Assembly (NCBI RefSeq): GCF_900108345.1
Contig: NZ_FNVV01000013.1
Coordinates: 62,001 to 126,000, forward strand
Length of the DNA: 64,000 nucleotides
DNA from: Bacteroides ndongoniae
GTDB taxonomy: Bacteria; Bacteroidota; Bacteroidia; Bacteroidales; Bacteroidaceae
Direction: 5' to 3'
Of the stretch, positions 32,596-41,806 are shown one piece after another. Position 1 is the stretch's first letter; the number at the start of each line of letters is the position of its first letter. The position numbers and the translations under genes were made by a program. Under the pieces are notes generated by a model that was given only the letters and a program-made list of their open reading frames with translations, was not told the DNA's origin and did no database searches.

Positions 32596-34185
32596 ATGGC
32601 GGTCAACAGGCTCAAACCACCCAGAAACCTGCGCATCGAGTTCAAACCGTCCCCACGGCAGTATGAACTCTGGAAACTGTTGCAACCGAACTATTGTCCC
32701 CATTGTGGCGGGGAGATCGAGCAAATCCTTATCGGCTATGACCAGCAAGGCAACCCTCAGTACAGGCCCCAATGCAGGCATTGCAAGTCGCAGAACCTGC
32801 CGCAGCTGATACTGGGAGGCGGAGCGGCCGGCGGCGGAAAATCGTATATCGGCAGCGTTTGGCTGGTGTCTTCATGTATCCGGTTCGAGAATATCCGTGC
32901 GGTGGTGGCCCGTAAGACACTCAAGTCGTTGAAGGAATCGACATGGAATACCATCAAGTCGATTCTGAAGGATTGGGGACTGAAAGAGGATACAAACTAC
33001 AAGATAAACAACCTCGAAGGCACGCTCACATTCTGGAATGACTCGGTCATCATCATGAAGGAGATGGCGGATATCCCCAGCGACCCCAACTTCGAGCGTT
33101 TCGGCTCTTCGGAATACACCATCGCCATGGTGGACGAGGTGTCGGAAATCTCGGAACGGGCCGTCGAAGTGCTGTTCTCCCGTCTCCGCTGGAGAACCCA
33201 TGAGACATTCAAGACTCCGAGAATGCTGCTCACCACCAATCCGACGATTAACTGGGTGCGTTCCCGCTTCGTGCAGGACGAAAACGGAGACAAGGTCATC
33301 TGCCGCGAGGGTGAAGCGTATATACCTTTTTCCGTGTTTGACAACCCGAATATCGCTTTCCGTCAGGTGTACGAGGCGGCCCTGAACAAGATCCGGGATC
33401 AGGCGACAAAGGAACGCCTGCTCTATGGCAACTGGGATTTCGTGGAAGCCAACGATATGGCGATTTATAACAGTTTCGACGGCTCCCGGCATCTCGTTAC
33501 CGGACTGAAAGAAAAAGCATACGATCCGACCAAGCCGCTCATCACGGTGTGGGACTTCAATGTTGCCCCCCAAATGTCGGTGCTCTCCGCACAAATAGAC
33601 TATGAAAACAGGAAGGTCTATATACTGGAAGAGATACTCGGCAAGCCGGAGGAAAAGGAGAACAACACACCTGCGTTGGCACGGAAAGTACGCTTAAAAC
33701 TTTACCGGGACAAGCATATCGGCGGAGTGGATGTGACCGGTGACCCTTCCGGGTTACAACGCTCCACCACCAACGAGGACGGCATCAACAACTATACCAT
33801 CATCACGGACACTTTCGGCAGAGGAATCCTGCGACCGAAGGTAAAGCTATTACGCAAGCAGCCTCCGCAGGCTACACGGTGCGAGTTCGTCAACGAGGTA
33901 TTCGGGGGCTATGAAGGCTGGGAGATACAAATCGATATCAAATGTCGCAAACTTACCCAGGATCTGATTTACCAGCTTCGTAACGAGGACGGTACCAAGA
34001 GCAAACAGAAGACCACCGACCCGAAAACCGGTGTCAAATATGAACGGTACGGGCACTTGTCCGACTGCCTTGACTACCTGCTCTGTTACTACCTGCGTGA
34101 CAGCTGGTACAAGTTCAAGAGCGGAGGCGACGGGAACGGGTATGTGGTATCCACATCGGTAATTCAGGAAGGATTTTCATACTAA
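32596..34185 (+). CDS. Phage terminase large subunit
   Basis: This is a 529-residue DNA-packaging motor. Walker A GGAAGGGKS is near residue 76, Walker B TIAMVDEVSEIS near 177, and the RNaseH-like nuclease region follows with ITVWDFNVAPQM (catalytic Asp) near 316 and GHLSDCLDYLL near 492. An N-terminal Cys-rich knuckle (CPHCGG...CRHCK, residues 35-56) precedes it. The length is complete. No small terminase, portal or capsid gene lies in the window, so this is a partial phage segment or a satellite-like set. Confidence 0.93.
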   Translation: MAVNRLKPPRNLRIEFKPSPRQYELWKLLQPNYCPHCGGEIEQILIGYDQQGNPQYRPQCRHCKSQNLPQLILGGGAAGGGKSYIGSVWLVSSCIRFENIRAVVARKTLKSLKESTWNTIKSILKDWGLKEDTNYKINNLEGTLTFWNDSVIIMKEMADIPSDPNFERFGSSEYTIAMVDEVSEISERAVEVLFSRLRWRTHETFKTPRMLLTTNPTINWVRSRFVQDENGDKVICREGEAYIPFSVFDNPNIAFRQVYEAALNKIRDQATKERLLYGNWDFVEANDMAIYNSFDGSRHLVTGLKEKAYDPTKPLITVWDFNVAPQMSVLSAQIDYENRKVYILEEILGKPEEKENNTPALARKVRLKLYRDKHIGGVDVTGDPSGLQRSTTNEDGINNYTIITDTFGRGILRPKVKLLRKQPPQATRCEFVNEVFGGYEGWEIQIDIKCRKLTQDLIYQLRNEDGTKSKQKTTDPKTGVKYERYGHLSDCLDYLLCYYLRDSWYKFKSGGDGNGYVVSTSVIQEGFSY

Positions 34186-34200
34186 TAACGGAACAAGGAT

Positions 34201-35220
34201 ATGTACAGACGGTTTCTCAATAATGACGACTATCTTGGGATAATTACTCCGGAAGCCCTGGCACAACTCACGCGGGGCAATGATGCACGATTCATCCAGG
34301 CGGAAGAATCGACGGAGATGAGTATCGTGGAATATTTGTCGGAGAACTACGAGATTGAAAAGGAACTTGCAAAAGGAAAATATATCGCCGAATACGACCG
34401 TCGGATTACCTATCCCGTGGGTGTGCATGTCTATTTCGAGGGACAAATCCATGAGGTGATACGCTCCGTCAGCGGCTATCGCAAGCCGGCAACGGTTGTC
34501 TATTGGGAAGAGAGTTCTGATATCCGTGTCGATGCGGGACAAGTTGTAAATTATTCCCAGTTCAACACCTATTATCCGGGAGATAAAGTGAATTATAACG
34601 GCATTGTTTATACTTGTCTTAATGAAAACGGGTACAAGTTCGATGATGTCCGTATCCCGTTGGTCGGCGGTTGGATCGAGGCGGAAGCCTCGTTATGGCA
34701 GCCTGTCGAGTATCCTCTGTGGGCAGTCGTCGAGTATGAAGGAGCATTCTATACTTTGATGACGCTTGAAGGTTTCGATTACAATCTTGACCCGATGGTT
34801 TCCGACTGCTGGGGAGCCATAGCCGATTACGATTCATCATACAATGCCTATGAGTTGTCGGAACACGAATATGTCGTTTATGACGGACGGGTATTTTACC
34901 CGGAAACGGATGTGAACGCGGACACACCGCAAGTCGGGCAGAACCTCTCGTTGCATGACCCCCGCAACTACAATCTCAAGAAGCACATGGTCCGGCTGGC
35001 CATCTACGAACTCACGAAACTCATTGCTCCGAATAATGTCAGTGTTGTCCGCATGCGCGATTACGAGGATAGCATGAAATGGCTCAATGATGCCGCCAAA
35101 CTACGGCTTAATCCGCAGATTCCCCGCAAAGTCGATGACTCGAAGAAACCTGTCACCGACTGGCAACTGGCTACTTTCCAGACGGATTATGATCCGTATA
35201 AGAATCCGTGGATGGTGTAA
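34201..35220 (+). CDS. Phage gp36-like (DUF1320) head-tail protein with inserted beta repeats
   Basis: This is a 339-residue protein 15 bases after the terminase gene. The N-terminal about 80 residues (LAQLTRGNDARFIQAEESTE) and the C-terminal about 80 (KKHMVRLAIYELTKLIAPNN, YEDSMKWLNDAAKLRLNPQIPR) together resemble a DUF1320 head-completion protein. Between them lie four related units with the pattern YPxG..V.Y.G..Y (near residues 77, 124, 174 and 220), like small carbohydrate-binding modules. The split is unusual. It could be a connector displaying a binding domain. Confidence 0.65.
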   Translation: MYRRFLNNDDYLGIITPEALAQLTRGNDARFIQAEESTEMSIVEYLSENYEIEKELAKGKYIAEYDRRITYPVGVHVYFEGQIHEVIRSVSGYRKPATVVYWEESSDIRVDAGQVVNYSQFNTYYPGDKVNYNGIVYTCLNENGYKFDDVRIPLVGGWIEAEASLWQPVEYPLWAVVEYEGAFYTLMTLEGFDYNLDPMVSDCWGAIADYDSSYNAYELSEHEYVVYDGRVFYPETDVNADTPQVGQNLSLHDPRNYNLKKHMVRLAIYELTKLIAPNNVSVVRMRDYEDSMKWLNDAAKLRLNPQIPRKVDDSKKPVTDWQLATFQTDYDPYKNPWMV

Positions 35221-35369
35221 ATAGAAAAAGTATTAGGTATCAGAGAAATAATTGTTACATTTTTTCAACTGACTAAATAACAGAAGAATGTCGATGCCTT
35301 ATACCTTACGAGCAACTAATCAAATCTAGCATCTCGTTACTTATCTAAATTTTTTAATTAGTAATATCT

Positions 35370-35411
35370 GGTAAATGCCGGAATTCCGGAATGAGGGATA
35401 GAAAAGTGAAA
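35370..35411 (+). repeat. Direct repeat, left copy
   Basis: This 42-base segment, beginning GGTAAATGCCGGAATTCCGG and ending AAGTGAAA, recurs at 37735-37775 with three mismatches and one gap. The two copies bracket the AAA ATPase/DUF4276 gene pair. The core includes the palindrome CCGGAATTCCGG. The rest of the 35221-35528 gap contains nothing recognisable. Confidence 0.75.
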
Positions 35412-35528
35412 GAACTCTTTCGTACAAAAAAACAGATTTTCGGGCATTGAAAGAATAATTGATAATCAGTTATTTGTGCTGTTTTTTGACCAAAAACTTG
35501 TTTTTTGGACAGAGCAAAAATTGTCTTC

Positions 35529-35665
35529 TCAATTAAAAGATGGGAAACTCGCAGTCTTTATATAGCGAGTATTTCTTCCTACACCCTCTTTCTGTATAAT
35601 CCCCATCTCTTCCATTTTTGAGATAAACACTCGAACCTGTCTGTCAGAACCTTGATATTATCTGA
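35529..35665 (-). pseudogene. Winged-helix protein fragment
   Basis: The minus strand encodes GSDRQVRVFISKMEEMGIIQ followed by KEGVGRNTRYIKTASFPSFN and a stop at 35529-35531. This reads like the C-terminal winged-helix of an AlbA_2- or Fic-type protein. An in-frame TAA a few codons upstream of it and the absence of a start show a broken leftover, just after the DUF4276 stop. Confidence 0.45.
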
Positions 35666-35673
35666 TTACAGAA

Positions 35674-36372
35674 TCAGCAGTCTATCAACTTTTCTATCCA
35701 TTCATTGAAGTGACTGCACCGGGCACGAAGTTCATCCATGCCGACACTTTTGGTAACATCTTTGCCGGTAGCCGGCTTATTGTAGTTGTAATGCTGTTTT
35801 TTGTCTCCTTCTATCGCCTTGATAATACGTTTGCTCGGAGCCGTTTCCGGACTATTGTTTATCAGCTCGGGGTTGCTGGTTTTCTCCAGGTCTTTTTTCA
35901 GCTGTTCGCAGCGTTTCTCACAACCGGGGTAACGCTTTGCCAGATAGTCAATACCGCAAAAGAGCAGAGCTTCAAATTCATGCAGCTGAATATAGGGAAT
36001 GAAACGACTATCGTTGATTGCTTCAGCAAACGCCGTTTCCAATGCTGCGACACGGGCGTAAGGCTCACCGATTGCTTTGGCTGCTTCATAACCGGGAAAA
36101 TCATCCGGCAATGCGTAGAGGTCGAACATCGTTGTGAAAACATGACGTTCGTATTCGCCGTCCATCTTCATTTTCCGCAACAGTTCTAGGTCTGTCACCG
36201 CCTGAGCATAGCTCAGCATTCCACCACGGGCATTCTTTTTCTTGTTAGTGGTAATCAGGATGCTTTTTACACCTGCCACACCTTGCGCTTGCAGGTAGGG
36301 ACGCAACACTTCCTCCACAAATCCCTGTTCCGTCTGTCCCTCACAAAGGACATGAATAATCTTCGCTTTCAT
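35674..36372 (-). CDS. DUF4276 TOPRIM-like protein
   Basis: This is a 232-residue protein. The start at 36372 gives MKAKIIHVLCEGQTEQGFVE and overlaps the ATPase stop in an ATGA arrangement. The longer frame is a shadow of the ATPase gene. The EGxTE motif (Glu 11 and 15), the later FDLYALPDDFPGY with acidic residues, and HEFEALLF fit the DUF4276 family, related to TOPRIM nuclease domains of OLD proteins. Paired ATPase plus TOPRIM genes (OLD/Gabija, PARIS, AbiL) serve in phage defence, so this is probably the effector. Activity is inferred. Confidence 0.78.
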   Translation of the reverse strand: MKAKIIHVLCEGQTEQGFVEEVLRPYLQAQGVAGVKSILITTNKKKNARGGMLSYAQAVTDLELLRKMKMDGEYERHVFTTMFDLYALPDDFPGYEAAKAIGEPYARVAALETAFAEAINDSRFIPYIQLHEFEALLFCGIDYLAKRYPGCEKRCEQLKKDLEKTSNPELINNSPETAPSKRIIKAIEGDKKQHYNYNKPATGKDVTKSVGMDELRARCSHFNEWIEKLIDC

Positions 36373-37493
36373 ACGGGACGTCCTCCTATGATGTTTTTGT
36401 CCCAAAGTTCGCTCACCGTATAGTTCTGAAGCCAAAGATGATATTCTTTGGCGTCAAGGTGAGTGACAGAGGTTGCCTGCGTTTCCTTGTTCATTTCCAC
36501 CACAGAGATATCGCCGATGTCGAAATGATCGACCAAATCCTTGCTCTGCGTGGCAATAATGACCTGTGCGTGTATGGACGCATCCTTAATCATTTCTGCC
36601 AGCTGGCTGATGGCATAGGGATGCAAGCCAAGTTCCGGTTCATCCAAAATGATGACGTTGGGCATTGTCTGGGCAGGCTGCAGAAGCAAGGCGGCCAGGG
36701 CAATGAAACGGATAGATCCGTCGGAGAACTGGTAGGCATTGAAACGATAGTCCGTGGCAGAATTATCTATCCACCGGAGAGAAATGATACCACCCACGGG
36801 CTCCAGATAGAAGTCCTGGAACTGGGGAACTACGTCACGGACATAGTCAACAATCCGGTTGTAGGCATCCTTGTAGTTCTCCCGCAGGAACAGCAGGAAA
36901 GAAGGCAGATTGTTTCCGTGCGACTGGAGGTAATTGGCCGTCTCGACGGGACAAGCCTGACGTAGCGGCCCCTCTGTCGATGAATCGTGAAACTGATATA
37001 CCTTGCAGTAAGAAAGCATCTGGAAAATAGTTTTGGCAACCGGATCCTCACACTCTGCGAGAGCGGACTCCTTGAAATTCGGTTCCAGTGCTATCTCATA
37101 GGGCTTTTTCTCCCCCTTGCGATGCCATGTAATCCGCTCTTCCGTGATAATCAGCCTGTCGGGAGTGGCATTGGCCAATGAAAAGCCATAAACATCCATG
37201 GAATTGCTGTCGGCAAACTTCAGTTCTCCGGACATGACCGGTGTCCGTTTAATGCCGTAATGCAGCAAGGCATGAGACGTGCCCGATATTTCCACATATC
37301 TCCCGAATGACTTGCTCATCATGTAGCTCAGCATCCGGAAAAAACTGATGATATTGCTCTTGCCTGCACCGTTGGCACCCAACAAGATGCTGACATCACC
37401 CAGCTTCAAGGTCACAGGTCTGTCATAGGCTATGGATTTATATCCTCTGATCGTGACTTCTTGTAATTTAGTCCTTTGGTATGTCTTTGCCAT
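36369..37493 (-). CDS. AAA_21/ABC-type ATPase of a two-gene defence-like pair
   Basis: This is a 374-residue SMC/ABC-like ATPase. Walker A is GANGAGKS (residues 39-46), a signature-like NAYQFSDGSIRF follows, Walker B is VIILDEPELGLHP, and the H-loop region is VIIATQSKDLVDHF. It lacks a fused TOPRIM domain, which is supplied by the coupled DUF4276 gene. The start at 37493 (MAKTYQRTK) follows a TATTTTTG -7 element at 37519-37526 by about 25 bases. The ATPase probably senses invasion and controls the partner, as in PARIS and similar systems. Confidence 0.85.
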   Translation of the reverse strand: MAKTYQRTKLQEVTIRGYKSIAYDRPVTLKLGDVSILLGANGAGKSNIISFFRMLSYMMSKSFGRYVEISGTSHALLHYGIKRTPVMSGELKFADSNSMDVYGFSLANATPDRLIITEERITWHRKGEKKPYEIALEPNFKESALAECEDPVAKTIFQMLSYCKVYQFHDSSTEGPLRQACPVETANYLQSHGNNLPSFLLFLRENYKDAYNRIVDYVRDVVPQFQDFYLEPVGGIISLRWIDNSATDYRFNAYQFSDGSIRFIALAALLLQPAQTMPNVIILDEPELGLHPYAISQLAEMIKDASIHAQVIIATQSKDLVDHFDIGDISVVEMNKETQATSVTHLDAKEYHLWLQNYTVSELWDKNIIGGRPV

Positions 37494-37518
37494 TATCGTC
37501 ATATTATTGATTGAATTA

Positions 37519-37526
37519 CAAAAATA
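37519..37526 (-). promoter_or_regulatory. Promoter -7 element of the ATPase/DUF4276 pair
   Basis: TATTTTTG on the minus strand matches TAnnTTTG, 26 bases before the ATPase start. The surrounding 37527-37734 contains no gene. Confidence 0.6.
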
Positions 37527-37734
37527 ACCATAAATCCCAATACGAACGAAGGAATGCTCAAAAAACTATAGAGTTAATTTGTCCGGAGTCTGAAGGCATA
37601 AATAAGAAATCTGTTTTTCTTTTTAGCTAGGTCGGATTTTCAGTTCTGCTATGTGTTTCTTCTTCTCCAAGCCCTTTGTGGTAAATCCTTCACATCGAAA
37701 TGGGAAAAAGACGTGCAGAACAAGCGGAACACTC

Positions 37735-37775
37735 GGTAAATGCCGGGATTCCTGAATGAGGGATAAAAAGTGAAA
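37735..37775 (+). repeat. Direct repeat, right copy
   Basis: This 41-base near-copy of 35370-35411 has the same orientation and starts GGTAAATGCCGGGATTCCTG. Together the two copies delimit a 2.3-kb segment holding only the defence-like pair and the winged-helix fragment. Confidence 0.75.
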
Positions 37776-37823
37776 CGCCTGCCAATGATAACAAAACCAG
37801 CAGGCGTCATTTATTATATTTTG

Positions 37824-38189
37824 TCATTTTACGAATGTGACATCTCCTTCCACAACTTCCCAGTCGTCGATTTCAGCTCCTATTCCCGGTGTGCGAAGCC
37901 CGTCCGTACCGAGTATAAGCGAGATTTGACATTCCTGTCCCGCTTTGAAATTCGGAATGGACAGGTAATCATAGACCATTTCATTCAAGTGAACTTGGAT
38001 GAAAGGCTCTACCGGGCTGTAGTCTAACGGCAAGGTGGCAATGTAATGTCCGTCGCCGGTATGGTCTTCCGCAGCCACAGACAAGAAGTTACCGTTGCCG
38101 TCCATACAATTGAGCCAAATGTCTGCCTCTGTTATGCTGCCGATGTCTTTGTCCGCCTGCAATACGACATTCACCTTCGGTACTAACAT
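37824..38189 (-). pseudogene. Fimbrillin-like C-terminal fragment
   Basis: The minus strand encodes about 121 residues ending GAEIDDWEVVEGDVTFVK, the type of C-terminus found in Mfa/FimA fimbrillin-like surface proteins (DDWxxV after a long beta strand, FKAGQECQISLILGTDGL). There is no signal peptide and no lipobox, so the N-terminal portion is missing. The only upstream alternative start is a TTG at 38222, 4 bases after wecB. It may be a remnant or a small cytoplasm-retained protein. Confidence 0.4.
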
Positions 38190-38225
38190 ATTTCTTCTGG
38201 TGAATGTGTCAAGAAAATACAAAAG

Positions 38226-39386
38226 TTACAACCGAACATTAAGTGTTTGCGTTATACGCATACACGCTTTTCCGTCACCGTAAGGATTAATGGCTTTACT
38301 CATTTGCTCATAAGCAGATGCATCATCCAATAAAATCGATACCTCGGAGACAATTTTGTTATAATCGGTTCCTACCAATTTTACCGTTCCTGCATCCAAC
38401 GCCTCCGGACGTTCGGTGGTGTCACGCATCACCAGTACCGGTTTGCCTAACCCCGGAGCCTCTTCCTGAATACCACCGCTGTCGGTAAGGACAAGGGTCA
38501 CTTTTTCCATCAGGAACACGAAACTCAGATATTCCAATGGTTCGATAAAGAACATATTTCCCAAACTATTCAAATTCTCCCCGAATACTTCATGGATAGG
38601 TTTGCGGACATTGGGGTTCAAGTGCATCGGATAGACAAAGTCCACATATGGATATTTTGCCGTCAGATCCTTAATGGCTGTGCACATGCTGATGAATCCG
38701 TCTCCGAAATTTTCACGTCGGTGTCCGGTTATCAAAACGAGTTTCTTGCCATCAGCAAGCCGTGAGGTATCGTAACCCGCTTTTTCCAGCACCCCGGCAA
38801 GTTCTTGTTGTAGAGCTCCGTCAGTCTTTATTTTATCAACAACGATATGAAGGGCATCGATGACCGTATTCCCTGTTACGGTTATCTTGTCCTCCTGCAC
38901 ACCTTCCGTCAACAGATTTTTCTTGCTTAAAGCGGTCGGAGAAAAGTGATAGGTGGCAATGCGCCCTGTTATTTGTCTGTTCATCTCCTCCGGCCAAGGG
39001 CTGTATATGTTGTGGGTACGCAGGCCCGCTTCTACATGACCTACAGGGATCTGCTGATAGAAAGCTGCGAGTGCGGCGGCAGTAGAAGTGGTTGTGTCAC
39101 CGTGCACCAATACCACATCAGGTTTCGCCTTGTTCAACACATCACGCATCCCGGTCAGCACACGGGCGGTTACATCATACAGATCTTGCCCCTGCTTCAT
39201 GATGTTCAAGTCATAATTCGGCTTGATATCGAATATCTGCAACACCTGATCGAGCATTTCACGATGCTGCCCCGTCACGCAGACGATTGTTTCAAAGTCT
39301 GCTGATTTTTTTTGGAACTCCTTCACCAACGGAGCCATCTTAATGGCCTCCGGACGAGTCCCGAAGACCAGCATTACCTTCTTCAT
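38226..39386 (-). CDS. wecB: UDP-N-acetylglucosamine 2-epimerase (non-hydrolysing)
   Basis: This is a full-length 386-residue WecB/MnaA-type epimerase. It has [15 protein letters not shown] at the N-terminus, the substrate region [38 protein letters not shown], and the UDP-binding [20 protein letters not shown]. It turns UDP-GlcNAc into UDP-ManNAc, which WecC in the same operon oxidises. It is the last intact gene of the polysaccharide operon. Confidence 0.96.
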   Translation of the reverse strand: MKKVMLVFGTRPEAIKMAPLVKEFQKKSADFETIVCVTGQHREMLDQVLQIFDIKPNYDLNIMKQGQDLYDVTARVLTGMRDVLNKAKPDVVLVHGDTTTSTAAALAAFYQQIPVGHVEAGLRTHNIYSPWPEEMNRQITGRIATYHFSPTALSKKNLLTEGVQEDKITVTGNTVIDALHIVVDKIKTDGALQQELAGVLEKAGYDTSRLADGKKLVLITGHRRENFGDGFISMCTAIKDLTAKYPYVDFVYPMHLNPNVRKPIHEVFGENLNSLGNMFFIEPLEYLSFVFLMEKVTLVLTDSGGIQEEAPGLGKPVLVMRDTTERPEALDAGTVKLVGTDYNKIVSEVSILLDDASAYEQMSKAINPYGDGKACMRITQTLNVRL

Positions 39387-39390
39387 TGTT

Positions 39391-40089
39391 CTATAATTTT
39401 TTAGTTATCAGCCACCAGGCATACTTTATCAAGTGAATTTGCCGTTTTATTCTTTTCGGTTCTTTGAGCAACCGATAGGCAAATTCAAGATTGTGGTTCA
39501 CCCACCATTTAGGAGCCCTTTCCACATGGCCAGTATATACATCGAAGCTGCCGCCTAATCCTTGAAAGATGGCTTTGTGTCTATGCTGTATTTCTTCCAT
39601 CAGTAATTCCTGTTTAGGAGACCCCATAGCCACAAATACCACATCAGGTCTTTTTTCGGTTATGTCTTTTATAAGTCTTTCCCGTTCCTCGTTTGCCTTG
39701 ATATATCCATCCCGATAACCGATAATGTGAATCCCTGCATATTCTTTACGCAGTTTAGACACAGTTTCTTCTATGATTTGAGGTTTACCACCTATCAAAT
39801 AAAAAGTCTTTTCTCTATAAAATTGAGCTACAATTTTGAGCCACAACTTACAACCGGGAATTTTACACGCATTTTCAAAACCTTTTTGTTTGAGAGCCAT
39901 TTGTGCGCCGGCTCCATCGCAATACCCTATGTTCCGATTGATAATTCCTCGTGTCTGATCTGTAGCATGTAAAATTTTCTCAGCATTTATGGCTACTAAT
40001 ATGCCCTTATTATCGTTTACAAAAGACAACAAAGACTGTTCGGAATCGAACGGATATATTTCGACTCCGTTTAAAGAAACTTTATTCAT
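39391..40089 (-). CDS. wecG: WecG/TagA/CpsF glycosyltransferase (GT26)
   Basis: This is a 232-residue GT26 family enzyme with [34 protein letters not shown] and the family motif [16 protein letters not shown], then [19 protein letters not shown]. In enterobacterial common antigen synthesis WecG adds ManNAcA from its UDP form to lipid-linked GlcNAc, which suits the presence of wecB and wecC. The stop lies 4 bases before wecB. Confidence 0.9.
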   Translation of the reverse strand: MNKVSLNGVEIYPFDSEQSLLSFVNDNKGILVAINAEKILHATDQTRGIINRNIGYCDGAGAQMALKQKGFENACKIPGCKLWLKIVAQFYREKTFYLIGGKPQIIEETVSKLRKEYAGIHIIGYRDGYIKANEERERLIKDITEKRPDVVFVAMGSPKQELLMEEIQHRHKAIFQGLGGSFDVYTGHVERAPKWWVNHNLEFAYRLLKEPKRIKRQIHLIKYAWWLITKKL

Positions 40090-40103
40090 TTATGTTGGAA
40101 ATT

Positions 40104-41297
40104 TTATATTGCGAGTAAATAATGCGACATTGCATTAAACATAAATGCATTACTCCATCGCATATACGAGATTTTAGAACTGATGCCAGGTTTTAATTGG
40201 TAGTAGAAATACCCCTTTTTATCTTGCATATTTCGGATTGTCCATTGCAATACTTTTTTGGCAAGTTCCTCATATTTTTTCATCTTATGTAGGCGGGTCA
40301 ATGTTATCAATAGCTGCCCTGGACAATGGATGTCAATAGGATACATTCGGTTATCATAATATTTAGGAGTTCCGTCCGCTTCGAAAAAATGATTGACATA
40401 GTAGTCGAAACCTTTTTCGATGTAACCATTGAAAGCATGATCCTCTGTCAACTCTTGATAAGCGATCAGCGCATCTAAATTATATCCTGTATGAAAGCTG
40501 TCTACCCAATTCTGTACGGGGAGCATTCCATATACCCAAGCCCCGTCTTCCCGTTGCCCGGAACAACAGGCTTTAATGGATAGCTCCGCTAGTCTTTTGT
40601 ATTCCTCCTGTTGTGTATAATAAAAACAATAACTCAACAATCGAGAACCGAGCAGCGAAGCATTGAACACAGTGTCATTACCCTCTAACGGACTATAAGA
40701 AAAGAGAAAGCCACCATTATACGGCGTGCGATGCAAATCTTTTATTACAAAATCCGCTGCACTTAATGCAATCTCCAAATAGTGTTTGTTCCTAGTTATT
40801 TCATATGCCTGCATCAGTGCCGTGGCACAGAAATTTGTAGCAACTACTGTGGGCGTGAATTTGGGAAAAAGAAACAGACGGCGTGCCTGCCAATCGAAGT
40901 TATACCCCCAGCAAGCACCGCTGTAGCCTTTAGATTGTAAGGATATAAGCAACTCTGCCAATTCTTCAATCCGAGCCTTTATCATCTCCAACGTTCCCAT
41001 TTTTTCGGATAATTGCGGATGATTTTCCACAACTTTATACAGATTGCAATATCCGGACAAGAACAGCCCGATACCTTTTGCGTTATACTCTTTCGGAACG
41101 AAAGCCATCCGTCTCATATTGAAAGGGCAACGCTTGAAACCTTGTATGACCATCAATCTGCACAATACAGACTTTTTCAGCAGCGGAATTGCCTGAAAAA
41201 TTTTAGAGTTGAGACCATCATACGGATCCCAACCCTTGAAATGTTCAGTCTCACAATAAATTTTTAGCTTATAAAAAGCATCTGCAATATCATTCAT
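40104..41297 (-). CDS. Alpha/alpha-toroid protein of the polysaccharide locus
   Basis: This is a 397-residue soluble protein built of paired helices with aromatic, glycoside-hydrolase-like segments (CWGYNFDWQARRLFLFPKFT, GAWVYGMLPVQNWVDSFHTG, HCPGQLLITLTRL). This is the (alpha/alpha)6-barrel layout of polysaccharide hydrolases, lyases and epimerases. Close relatives in Bacteroides capsule loci carry an unhelpful aminolevulinate-dehydratase label. It may trim or modify the glycan. No signal peptide is seen, so it probably acts in the cytoplasm. Confidence 0.6.
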   Translation of the reverse strand: MNDIADAFYKLKIYCETEHFKGWDPYDGLNSKIFQAIPLLKKSVLCRLMVIQGFKRCPFNMRRMAFVPKEYNAKGIGLFLSGYCNLYKVVENHPQLSEKMGTLEMIKARIEELAELLISLQSKGYSGACWGYNFDWQARRLFLFPKFTPTVVATNFCATALMQAYEITRNKHYLEIALSAADFVIKDLHRTPYNGGFLFSYSPLEGNDTVFNASLLGSRLLSYCFYYTQQEEYKRLAELSIKACCSGQREDGAWVYGMLPVQNWVDSFHTGYNLDALIAYQELTEDHAFNGYIEKGFDYYVNHFFEADGTPKYYDNRMYPIDIHCPGQLLITLTRLHKMKKYEELAKKVLQWTIRNMQDKKGYFYYQLKPGISSKISYMRWSNAFMFNAMSHYLLAI

Positions 41298-41306
41298 TGG
41301 TGTTAT

Positions 41307-41795
41307 TCATTTTGTCAAGAATGGCATACGGCCATCTTTATACTTTGGGTTTGTCTCAATCGCATAATCAAGATTCTTTCTCCAGCCAATAATCTTTGCC
41401 GGACATCCTGCTACAATAGCACCTTTGGGAACACTTCGGTTGACAAATGAATTTCCAGCGATTACCACATCATCTTCTATTACAACAGGGCCAGCAATAA
41501 TAACATTAGGTCCCACCCAAACATTATTCTTTAGACAAGGAACTTCTTTATATGGAAACTGCCGTACAGTAGAAAATCGCAATCCTAATACGCAATTTTC
41601 TCCGATTTCTGTTCCCGGTATTAAGACAGTGCTAATCCCTTTGCACACACAGTATGACCCTTTTCCTATTTTTGAATCAGCGGTTATTTTTGAATTGAAA
41701 ATGAGAAAAATCAATAGTTGTACGATTTTGGGCAAAACCGGAATATGGCGTTCAAATAGCCAACGTTCTACCCTATAGAATGATATAATGTCCAT
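41307..41795 (-). CDS. Hexapeptide-repeat acyltransferase
   Basis: This protein of about 162 residues starts at ATG 41795 (MDIISFYRVERWLFERHIPV), because the longer frame overlaps the neighbouring gene. It has a left-handed beta-helix with repeats around KITADSKIGKG, TVLIPGTEIGENC, NVWVGPNVIIAGPVVIEDDV, and the closing GCPAKIIG. It probably O-acetylates a sugar of the capsule and resembles serine-acetyltransferase-like enzymes of EPS loci. Confidence 0.82.
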   Translation of the reverse strand: MDIISFYRVERWLFERHIPVLPKIVQLLIFLIFNSKITADSKIGKGSYCVCKGISTVLIPGTEIGENCVLGLRFSTVRQFPYKEVPCLKNNVWVGPNVIIAGPVVIEDDVVIAGNSFVNRSVPKGAIVAGCPAKIIGWRKNLDYAIETNPKYKDGRMPFLTK

Positions 41796-41806
41796 ATGAA
41801 TTAATC

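Noticed and set aside
35370..37775. CRISPR-like interpretation of the repeated 41-42-base sequences
   Set aside because: Only two direct copies 2.3 kb apart with genes between them. No regularly spaced array exists anywhere in the window.
37770..38027. 85-codon plus-strand ORF opposite the fimbrillin-like fragment
   Set aside because: The minus strand gives the more protein-like sequence with a fimbrillin-type ending. The plus ORF lacks a ribosome site.
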